A stretch of 34,565 nucleotides of DNA from Sulfuritalea sp. (GTDB lineage: Bacteria > Pseudomonadota > Gammaproteobacteria > Burkholderiales > Rhodocyclaceae): NCBI GenBank assembly GCA_016712985.1, contig JADJQA010000057.1:1-34565 (forward strand). Reading direction: 5' to 3'. Shown piece after piece: positions 16,245 through 22,590 of the stretch (within the stretch, counting starts at the first letter, position 1; every line of letters starts with the position of its first letter). The position numbers and the translations under genes are program-made. A model generated the notes under the pieces. That model ran no database searches. It was not told the DNA's origin and worked only from the letters and a program-made list of their open reading frames with translations.

Positions 16245-16663
16245 AGAAGAAATACTGGGCAGTCCTGCTCCTAATATTGGCGCTGGTAGCATTGGACTGG
16301 TATATCCAGGCTCCGGATTCCCGTTCGCGCCAACTGACGAGCGTGATCGAGGCTCAGGCAGGCGCCAAACAGAAGAGCTACCCCTACAAGTTCTGGGTCA
16401 TGAAAGTGAGCGGAGATACGGCGATCATGAGTACCCCTCGCAACCGCCAAGTGCCGGCATTGAAAATGCTGGGTGTCCTTTTCCCCGAGATCGACACGAG
16501 AAATCCGAACGATCCCGCCTTCATCGCGGCCGAGAAGCTGCTTGCCGAAGTACAGTCGGACGCAAGGGCTATCGTACTGGCCCAACCCGGGATCAAGGAC
16601 GTGCGCTGGGAGCTTGATCGAAAATGGTTGGGCGCCCACAACATTGATGTGCCCGACAAGTAG
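16241..16663 (+). CDS. small membrane-anchored protein of unknown function
   Basis: The 140-residue protein begins with a GTG followed by KKKYWAVLLLILALVALDWY, a single N-terminal transmembrane anchor with positive residues on the cytoplasmic side. About 115 residues follow that probably lie in the periplasm. The soluble part contains YPYKFWVMKVSGDTAIMSTP and a C-terminal DVRWELDRKWLGAHNI. I do not recognise a characterised family. An AAGGAAG ribosome site precedes the GTG, which overlaps the stop of the upstream fragment. The TAG stop is the first base triplet of the right-hand 25-bp repeat. It may be a target of the neighbouring sigma-54 activator. Confidence 0.72.
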   Translation: MKKKYWAVLLLILALVALDWYIQAPDSRSRQLTSVIEAQAGAKQKSYPYKFWVMKVSGDTAIMSTPRNRQVPALKMLGVLFPEIDTRNPNDPAFIAAEKLLAEVQSDARAIVLAQPGIKDVRWELDRKWLGAHNIDVPDK

Positions 16664-16685
16664 TTAAAGCGCCTCGAGCAGATCA
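16661..16685 (+). repeat. 25-bp inverted repeat, right copy
   Basis: The reverse complement of 12812-12836 with one mismatch (24/25). It begins exactly at the stop codon of the small membrane protein gene, and a degraded metallo-hydrolase lies immediately outside. See the left copy for the identical 20-base core. Confidence 0.85.
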
Positions 16686-16751
16686 CTATGGATTGGTAAC
16701 TGACCGACAGCCGCCTGCTGATTGGCAGCGACACGAGCGGGCAGGCCTGAG

Positions 16752-17238
16752 CAATTGAAACAGATTCGCAACCAGCCACTGGTGCTGCTTCCGGGCCTGG
16801 CCCTGGTCAGTTTCCCGATGAGCACCCTTGCTGCGGGTCGAGCGGGAGAATGTCCTGTATGCCAATCTGCAGGGTCAAGGTCTAGCCATGATCACCGGCT
16901 ACGGCCATGGCGGCGTACTTACCCTGCTCGACTATGCTCGCCGAACCTTCATCGGTGGCCAGCGGATCCACGCCATCTACGGCGGGCTGCACCTGTCGCC
17001 CCTGGAAGACTGGGACACCCAACGCGATCAGATCGTCAGCGCCCTGAGTGACTATGGAATCGCCAAAATAGCCTGCAACCATTGCACCGGGCGCACCGCC
17101 TTCGAGAAGATGCTGGCGACCGGCTTGCCGGTACTTCGGGGAACGGCACGAAACGGCTCACAGACGGATTTGTTCCTTGGCAACGGCGACGTGCTGCAAC
17201 TGGGGCAAGCTCACGCGCCGAAATTGTCCGGCATCTGA
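16752..17238 (+). pseudogene. broken MBL-fold metallo-hydrolase, C-terminal part
   Basis: From 16828 the frame encodes about 136 residues resembling the C-terminal half of MBL-fold hydrolases: LYANLQGQGLAMITGYGHGGVLTLLDYARR, IHAIYGGLHLSP, and NHCTGRTAFEKMLATGLPVLRGTARNGSQTD. The usual TGCGHAG motif reads TGYGHGG. A different frame just upstream (QLKQIRNQPLVLLPGLALVS) looks like the middle of the same protein, with an in-frame TGA at 16819 between them. The first half with the HxHxDH zinc site is absent. It ends inside the 3' end of the convergent thioesterase gene. It abuts the right inverted repeat, so the missing half may have been lost when that module formed. Confidence 0.65.
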
Positions 17239-17672
17239 ATAGCCACCACCTCGCCGCGGGCTGTCGCCACGGCTTCAACAAACACGGTTGAGGCGACGAC
17301 CACCTTGCGCCCCTTGATTTCCCGCACCCGTCCTCGAATTTCCAGTTCCCGGCGCAGCGGCGTGGGCTTCAGGTAGCTGACCTGCAGTGATCCGGTGACG
17401 AAACGGAAACCCGGCAGGCTATCCATTTCTCGACCGTTGGCGCGATACATCGCTGCCGCCGCGGTTCCCGTGCTGTGACAGTCGATCAGCGACGCCAGCA
17501 AGCCGCCGTAGACGAAGCCCGGAATTGCGCAATGGAAAGGCTCGGGGGAGAAGCGCGTTACGCTCTCCTCGCCATCCCAGAAGGTCTTGATCCGGTACCC
17601 ATGTTCGTTCTGACGGCCGCATCCGTAGCAGTGCGAGAGGTCATCCGGGTAGTAATCCTGAAAGGCTTTCAT
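17211..17672 (-). CDS. PaaI-family hotdog thioesterase
   Basis: The 153-residue protein is a hotdog-fold acyl-CoA thioesterase of the PaaI/YigI type. The N-terminus carries the SHCYGCGRQNEHGYRI motif typical of this subgroup, followed by AIPGFVYGGLLASLIDCHSTGTAAAAMY (the central helix with the catalytic region) and LQVSYLKPTPL. It probably hydrolyses short or aromatic acyl-CoA in the cytoplasm. A GGAG ribosome site lies about eight bases before the ATG. Its 3' end overlaps the convergent metallo-hydrolase remnant by 28 bp, and lrgB lies upstream on the same strand. Confidence 0.88.
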   Translation of the reverse strand: MKAFQDYYPDDLSHCYGCGRQNEHGYRIKTFWDGEESVTRFSPEPFHCAIPGFVYGGLLASLIDCHSTGTAAAAMYRANGREMDSLPGFRFVTGSLQVSYLKPTPLRRELEIRGRVREIKGRKVVVASTVFVEAVATARGEVVAIQMPDNFGA

Positions 17673-17810
17673 GCAATGTTCTCCTGCCCGGCGCCATGCC
17701 GACGTTATTCAAGCGGGTATGTTACTTGGCCCGCAAAGACAAAGCCATCGCATGGAGCATGGCCAACTACGCAATGCACGCCGACCCTTGTTTCCCTGGA
17801 GTGCGCGGAT

Positions 17811-18533
17811 CTACCCCAGCACCAAAGGCATTACGACAGGCAGCAGCAATGCGGTCATGATCCCGTTGAGGCCCATTGCCAGGGCTGCAAAGGCTCCCAT
17901 TTGCTCGCTTTCCTGAAATGCACGTGCCGTGCCGATACCGTGCGAGGCAATGCCCAGTGCGAAGCCGCGCACGGCGTCGTCTTCGATTTTCAGGGCACGG
18001 TAGATATAGCGCGCTCCGACGGCACCAAGAATTCCTGTTGTGATCACCAGCACTGCCGTCAGCGACGGCAGACCGCCGATGCGCTCGGCGATTCCCATCG
18101 CTATGGGTGTCGTCACGGACTTCGGCGCCAGGGAGAGCTGCGTTGCCTTGCTGGCGCCCAGCAGGCTGGCAACCGCCACGGCGGAAAGCGCGGCGGTCAG
18201 CGATCCAATCACCAGCGAAGCCAGCAGCGGTAGCGCCATGCGCTTCAAGCGGGCAAGTTGCGCATACAGCGGGATCGCAAGCGCGACTGTCGCTGGGCCG
18301 AGCAGAAAATGTACGAACTGCGCGCCGTCGAAGTATGTGCGGTAGGGCGTATCGGTCATCCATAACAGGGCCACCAGTGCGCTGACCGCCAGCAATACCG
18401 GGTTGGCCAGCGGATGACCCCCGCAACGCCGGTGCAGGTGGCATGCCCCCTGATAGGCAAGCAAGGTAAGGGTGAGACCAAGAAGCGGGGACGCCGCGAG
18501 GTAAACCCAGATTTCGCCAAGACGCGGCGTCAC
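17811..18533 (-). CDS. lrgB: LrgB family protein
   Basis: The 240-residue integral membrane protein has the LrgB/CidB signature in its second half: LAPKSVTTPIAMGIAERIGGLPSLTAVLVITTGILGA, then GFALGIASHGIGTARAFQESEQMGAFAALAMGLNGI. The family works with LrgA-type holin-like proteins and is linked to murein hydrolase control and, in some bacteria, to pyruvate or other small-acid transport. I start it at a GTG (VTPRLGEIW) whose bases overlap the lrgA stop (GTGA), implying coupling. An upstream extension in the same frame lies inside lrgA and is not protein-like. Confidence 0.9.
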   Translation of the reverse strand: MTPRLGEIWVYLAASPLLGLTLTLLAYQGACHLHRRCGGHPLANPVLLAVSALVALLWMTDTPYRTYFDGAQFVHFLLGPATVALAIPLYAQLARLKRMALPLLASLVIGSLTAALSAVAVASLLGASKATQLSLAPKSVTTPIAMGIAERIGGLPSLTAVLVITTGILGAVGARYIYRALKIEDDAVRGFALGIASHGIGTARAFQESEQMGAFAALAMGLNGIMTALLLPVVMPLVLG

Positions 18534-18889
18534 GGCAGGTCTTTCGGTATTCGGGTTCGATGGATCAGTGCGCGCAGGACCACGGCGGTCACCCCGATGG
18601 TGACGGCCGTGCTGACAAGCAGCGAAGCCAACAGGGGCAGCCATTCGTCGGACATGCGCTGAAAGTGCAGCATGACCCCGGTGCCCGCGGGTACGAAGAG
18701 CAGGGAGAGATGCTGCAACAGTCCTTGCGCTGTATTGCGCAAATCAGTCGACGGGCCTCCACGAATGGCGAGGCCGAGGAACAACAATGCCATCCCGATC
18801 ACCGGTCCCGGAATGGGAAGGCCAAAACCCCGGGCGATGACTTCGCCGGCAAGTTGAAACACAAGAAGCAAGGTAATGGCGCCGATCAT
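18530..18889 (-). CDS. lrgA: CidA/LrgA family holin-like protein
   Basis: The 119-residue protein has four hydrophobic segments and the LrgA/CidA pattern: LLLVFQLAGEVIARGFGLPIPGPVIGMALLFLGL followed by LLQHLSLLFVPAGTGVMLHF. It sits in the inner membrane and is expected to oligomerise and partner with LrgB, encoded directly downstream with a GTGA overlap. Its ATG overlaps in an ATGA the stop of a short upstream frame that has the better ribosome site, so translation may be coupled to that leader. Confidence 0.9.
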   Translation of the reverse strand: MIGAITLLLVFQLAGEVIARGFGLPIPGPVIGMALLFLGLAIRGGPSTDLRNTAQGLLQHLSLLFVPAGTGVMLHFQRMSDEWLPLLASLLVSTAVTIGVTAVVLRALIHRTRIPKDLP

Positions 18890-19107
18890 TTCCTGGTGGG
18901 CCGGTTCGGGTCAAAGCGTGTTCGATGATCGATGTGCCGGGCATGGTAGCGCAGAGAGCCGGATCTGGTGTTGCTTCCTACAGTTTCGCGGTTCGCCGCT
19001 TGCTGCTGTGGCACGAGCATGGCGAGGACATCAGTCAGAAGATGCTGGCCCAACGGACCTTCCAGCATCCGCCTGAGCGTGCTCTGATCTTTGTACAACT
19101 GTTCCAT
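18886..19107 (-). CDS. short leader frame, probable recombinase N-terminal stub
   Basis: This 73-residue frame has a strong GGAGAT ribosome site before its ATG and ends in an ATGA overlap with lrgA. Its first 23 residues, MEQLYKDQSTLRRMLEGPLG plus QHL, resemble the N-terminus of tyrosine recombinases/integrases (xxLRxGPLGxHxDxFA), after which the similarity fades and the sequence becomes charged and low in structure. I read it as a truncated recombinase gene whose start has been captured as the leader of lrgAB. The family call rests on memory of the N-terminal pattern. Confidence 0.45.
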   Translation of the reverse strand: MEQLYKDQSTLRRMLEGPLGQHLLTDVLAMLVPQQQAANRETVGSNTRSGSLRYHARHIDHRTRFDPNRPTRK

Positions 19108-19274
19108 CGCGATCTCCTTTCACCGGGACGGTTTGTCCCTGAAAGGCGATCAAACTATGCCGGGCAGGCAGCCGCGAATCGCGCGACTCCAGCAGCACAG
19201 TTCAATCCTGCACCGATCGTGGCGAGCGTCGGCCTGGCTGAACAACCGCGGTCCCGGACGTTGTCTGCCGGGGC

Positions 19275-19304
19275 TTCCGCTTCGCCGGCCGGCAACCGCC
19301 GACT
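19275..19304 (-). repeat. REP-like element copy 1
   Basis: A 30-bp sequence containing GCCGGCCGGC matches 26481-26510 at 29 of 30 positions. It lies 25 bp beyond the stop of the minus-strand tetR remnant, the same kind of position as the second copy just 3' of ETF-QO. Confidence 0.75.
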
Positions 19305-19328
19305 CTTCCTCTCGGCAGTCCACCGCGA

Positions 19329-19905
19329 TCAACGCGCGATGCGCTCCGCGATCCAGGCCTTCAGCGACTCGATGTTGCTGGTGAATCCGCCGCAGCGCAT
19401 CAGGCTGACGCCGAAGACGTAGGCATAGAGCAGCAGGCTGCGCGCCTGCGCTTCCTCCTCGTTGATGCCGCAGGCCAGGAACAAGCGGCAGGCGCAGGCC
19501 AGGCGTTCGGCGTCGACCTCTTCCACGACGGCCACCGCCTGTGGGTCGCGGCGCGCCCAGTCGCGCACGGCGGCTTCGATGGCGATGCCCTTGCGGTTGC
19601 GCGCCGAGGAATAGACCTCGATGGTGTGGAGCAGGGCCTCGGCCTCGCTGCCGGGCTGGGCCTGTGTCTGCTTGCGGATGTCGCGGATGCGGCCCCTCTT
19701 TCCACAGGTCGAGCACGGCGTCCTGCAGGTCGCGCCTGTCCTTGAAATGCCAGTAGAAGCTGCCTTTGGTCACGCCCAGGCGCTTGGCCAGGGCTTCCAC
19801 GCGCAGGCGTTCCGCGCCGTGCTCGGCCAGGATGGCGATGGCTCACTTGATCCATGCATCCCTGTCCAGTGCTGCGCGGGCGGGTTTCGCGGGCTTGTTT
19901 TCCAT
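19329..19905 (-). pseudogene. TetR-family regulator, disrupted by a stop and a frameshift
   Basis: Read from the ATG at 19905 the product begins MENKPAKPARAALDRDAWIK, then meets TGA at 19843-19845. Beyond it the frame continues into a clear TetR helix-turn-helix, AILAEHGAERLRVEALAKRL and GVTKGSFYWHFKDRRDLQD. A one-base surplus in GGGG (19693-19696 on the plus strand) then shifts the frame, and the ligand-binding part continues as RIRDIRKQTQAQPGSEAEAL to a normal stop at 19329. With both lesions it cannot make a full repressor; sequencing error could explain at least the homopolymer. It is divergent from etfBA and an acyl-CoA dehydrogenase and would be expected to repress them. Confidence 0.8.
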
Positions 19906-19953
19906 ACGGTAAGGTATTGAATTCCGGTTCGGTCTGCGGTAGTATCTCACAGT

Positions 19954-19971
19954 CCATACTGAAGCGTATGG
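19954..19971. promoter_or_regulatory. putative TetR operator
   Basis: CCATACTGAAGCGTATGG is a perfect six-base dyad with a six-base spacer in the 150-bp gap between tetR and etfB. A related dyad, ATACGGTAAGGTAT, overlaps the tetR start at 19904-19917. Paired operators in a divergent gap fit TetR control of both genes. Confidence 0.5.
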
Positions 19972-20058
19972 GTTGTGCGTTCCGTGCGGGGCCGAATAGC
20001 CGCTAGAATGGCAACCTCCCGCTCGGCAAACTCAATCAGCAAACTCAAGGAGACTCGC

Positions 20059-20808
20059 TTGAAAATCCTCGTACCGGTCAAGCGCGTGGTTGACTACAAC
20101 GTCAAGATTCGCGTCAAGGCAGACGGCAGCGGTGTCGATCTGGCCAATGTGAAAATGTCGATGAACCCCTTCGACGAAATCGCGGTGGAAGAAGGCATAC
20201 GCATGAGGGAAGCCGGCGTGGCCAAGGAGGTCGTCGCGGTCTCCTGCGGCGTCACGGCCTGCCAGGAAACCCTGCGCACCGCGATGGCCATCGGTGCCGA
20301 CCGCTCGATCCTGGTCGAAACCGATGTAGAGCTGCAACCGCTGGCGGTGGCCAAGCTGCTTGCCGCCGTGGCGAAGAAAGAGACCCCGCAGCTCATCATC
20401 CTCGGCAAGCAGGCGATCGACGATGACGCCAACCAGACCGGGCAGATGCTGGCCGCGCTGTTGGGCTGGTCGCAAGCCACCTTCGCCTCCAAGGTCGTCC
20501 TCGGCGAAGGCAACGCCACCGTGACTCGCGAAGTCGATGGCGGCCTCGAAACCGTCGAGGTCACCCTGCCCGCCGTGATCACCGCCGACCTACGCCTCAA
20601 TGAACCCCGCTATGCCACGCTGCCCAACATCATGAAGGCGAAGAAGAAGCCGATGGAAATCGTCAAGCCGGCCGACCTCGGCGTGGACGTCGCGCCGCGC
20701 CTGGCGACTGTGACCGTTACCGAACCGCCCAAGCGCAGCGCCGGCATCAAGGTTGCCGATATCGCGCAACTGATCGACAAACTCAAGAACGAAGCCAAGG
20801 TGATCTGA
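20059..20808 (+). CDS. etfB: electron transfer flavoprotein beta subunit
   Basis: The 249-residue protein is EtfB, the AMP-binding subunit of the heterodimeric flavoprotein that takes electrons from acyl-CoA dehydrogenases. It reads KILVPVKRVVDYNVKIRVK at the start, has CGVTACQETLRTAMAIGADRSILV and KQAIDDDANQTGQMLAALLGW, and ends with the family signature VITADLRLNEPRYATLPNIM and the recognition-loop region. I choose a TTG start because AAGGAG lies five bases upstream and the length then equals the family norm; the upstream in-frame extension is not EtfB-like. It is followed 2 bp later by etfA, and the divergent TetR remnant probably once controlled it. Confidence 0.93.
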   Translation: MKILVPVKRVVDYNVKIRVKADGSGVDLANVKMSMNPFDEIAVEEGIRMREAGVAKEVVAVSCGVTACQETLRTAMAIGADRSILVETDVELQPLAVAKLLAAVAKKETPQLIILGKQAIDDDANQTGQMLAALLGWSQATFASKVVLGEGNATVTREVDGGLETVEVTLPAVITADLRLNEPRYATLPNIMKAKKKPMEIVKPADLGVDVAPRLATVTVTEPPKRSAGIKVADIAQLIDKLKNEAKVI

Positions 20809-20810
20809 TC

Positions 20811-21741
20811 ATGAGTATTCTCGTCATCGCAGAACACGACAACGCCAGCCTCAAGGCTGCCACCCTCAATGCCGTCACCGCCGCCGTGAAGATCGGTGGC
20901 GAGATACATATGCTCGTCGCCGGCGCCAATTGCGGCGCGGTCGCGGAGCAGGCGTCCAAGGTCGCCGGCGTGGCCAAGGTCAAGCTTGCAGACGCAGCTC
21001 ACTATGGTGATCAGACCGGCGAGAACCTCGCCGCCCTGATTGTCGCCAATGCCGCGGGCTATACGCACATCATGGCGCCGGCCACCAGCAACGGCAAGAA
21101 CACCCTGCCGCGAGTGGCCGCGCTGCTGGACGTGGCGCAGATCTCGGAGATCATCTCGGTGGTCGATGCCGACACCTTCGTGCGCCCGATCTATGCCGGG
21201 AACGCCCTGGCGACCGTCAAGTCGAGCGACTCGACCAAGGTCCTCACGGTACGTACCACGGGCTTCGATGCCGCCGCCGCTACTGGAGGCACTGCCGCGA
21301 TCGAGAGCATCGGGGCGGGTGCGGACCTCGGCCAGGCGAAGCTCTGGCCGCGAACTGACCAAGTCGGCGCGGCCGGAACTGGCGGCGGCGAAGATCATCG
21401 TTTCCGGCGGCCGCGGCCTGGGCAGCGGCGAGAACTACCACAAGCTGCTGGAACCGCTGGCCGACAAGCTTGGCGCCGCCATGGGCGCATCCCGCGCCGC
21501 CGTGGATGCCGGCTTCGTGCCCAACGACTACCAGGTCGGCCAGACCGGCAAGATCGTCGCGCCGCAGCTCTACGTCGCCGTCGGCATTTCGGGCGCGATC
21601 CAGCATCTGGCCGGCATGAAGGATTCCAAGGTGATCGTGGCGATCAACAAGGATCCCGACGCGCCGATCTTCCAGGTCGCCGACTATGGCCTGGTCGCCG
21701 ATCTGTTCCAGGCGGTGCCGGAATTGGTTGCAGCACTCTAG
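20811..21741 (+). CDS. etfA: electron transfer flavoprotein alpha subunit, frameshifted
   Basis: The first 178 or so residues (MSILVIAEHDNASLKAATLN onward, with HIMAPATSNGKNTLPRVAAL) are the EtfA N-terminal domain. The FAD-binding half (KIIVSGGRGLGSGENYHKLL, GFVPNDYQVGQTGKIVAPQL, AINKDPDAPIFQVADYG) continues in the next frame to a normal stop at 21741. The shift lies near 21341-21347 (AAGCTCTGGCC), where a family member would read KLxGRELTKSARPEL; the change is one inserted or two missing bases. It is not in a homopolymer, so a real mutation is possible, but a broken etfA beside an intact etfB would abolish ETF function. If real, another etf copy must exist. Confidence 0.85.
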
Positions 21742-21779
21742 TACCGGGTCAGGTTGAAACCGATGGACGCATCAATGAC

Positions 21780-21849
21780 CGTCATCCTGGGCTTGACCCA
21801 GGATCCAGAAGCTCCCGCAGACTGGATCCCGACTTTCACCGGAATGACG
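21780..21849. repeat. 70-nt palindromic intergenic repeat
   Basis: The unit starts CGTCAT and ends ATGACG. It holds an internal perfect hairpin ATCCTGGG-CTTGA-CCCAGGAT and a second, imperfect one GGATCCCGACTTTCACCGG. The design matches the widespread CGTCAT-type extragenic palindromes found scattered in proteobacterial genomes. It lies between etfA and the CbiM-like gene and may act as an mRNA 3' stabiliser or terminator. Confidence 0.7.
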
Positions 21850-21897
21850 AGTTCATCCATCCGTTTCCGCATGACTGACTTCTAGGCCGGGCTGCCC

Positions 21898-22575
21898 GTG
21901 AACTTCCCCGACGCCCTGTTTCCGCAAGCCTGGGCGCTCGGGGCTGCATTCCCCCTGCTGGCGATCTGGTTCTGGTGCATGCGCACTGCGCCGTGGAAGC
22001 GCCTCGCCGATTCCGCGCAGTTGAACGTCTGGCTTGGTACCATCGTGCTGTTAACCCTGGTGTGGAGCATGAAGGCCGGCGTCAAGCCGGGCCTCAACCT
22101 GCACTTGCTGGGCGCCACGATGTTCACGCTGATGTTCGGCCGGCAACTGGCGATCATCGGCCTGTCGTTGGTGTTGGCCGGGGTGACGCTGAATGGCGAA
22201 TTGCGTGGTCAGGCCGGCTGGCTCGCCTACGGCCTCAATGCCATGGTACTGGCGGTATTCCCGGTGTTGCTGGCCGACCTGATCCAGCGCGGCGTCGAGC
22301 GCTTCCTGCCCGCCAACTTTTTCGTCTATGTATTCGTCGCGGCTTTTTTCGGTGCCGCGGGGGCCGTCATGGCCACCGGCCTGCTCGCCAGCGGCCTGCT
22401 GTGGCTGGCCGATGTCTATCCGGCGATCGCGCTGGTCGACGACTATCTTCCTTACTACTTCCTGCTGGGCTTTGCCGAGGCCTGGCTCAATGGCGCGATG
22501 GTGACCCTGATGGTGGTCTATGTGCCGCACTGGGTCGGCAGTTTCGACGACCGGCGCTATCTTTTGAACAAATGA
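21898..22575 (+). CDS. CbiM-like energy-coupling factor permease
   Basis: The 225-residue inner-membrane protein has about six hydrophobic segments and the CbiM/NikM-type pattern: KPGLNLHLLGATMFTLMFGRQLAIIGLSLVL in the first half, a NFFVYVFVAAFFGAAGA segment, and the C-terminal YYFLLGFAEAWLNGAMVTLM. In CbiM proteins the N-terminal histidines bind Co or Ni. Here the very N-terminus is NFPDALFPQAW with no leading MHIxxG, so metal binding as in CbiM is doubtful. The start is a GTG. It lies between etfA and the acyl-CoA dehydrogenase with only 15 bp to the latter, an unexplained association; no ECF ATPase genes are near. Confidence 0.75.
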   Translation: MNFPDALFPQAWALGAAFPLLAIWFWCMRTAPWKRLADSAQLNVWLGTIVLLTLVWSMKAGVKPGLNLHLLGATMFTLMFGRQLAIIGLSLVLAGVTLNGELRGQAGWLAYGLNAMVLAVFPVLLADLIQRGVERFLPANFFVYVFVAAFFGAAGAVMATGLLASGLLWLADVYPAIALVDDYLPYYFLLGFAEAWLNGAMVTLMVVYVPHWVGSFDDRRYLLNK

Positions 22576-22590
22576 TAACGGAGTAACGAG

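Noticed and set aside
12900..16700. CRISPR array or integron-type repeat cassette in the accessory zone
   Set aside because: No regularly spaced direct repeats, no integrase-att structure and no cas genes were seen; only one inverted repeat pair is present.
19975..20058. Longer N-terminus for EtfB
   Set aside because: Residues before KILVPVKR are not EtfB-like; the TTG at 20059 has AAGGAG at proper spacing and gives the normal 249-residue length.
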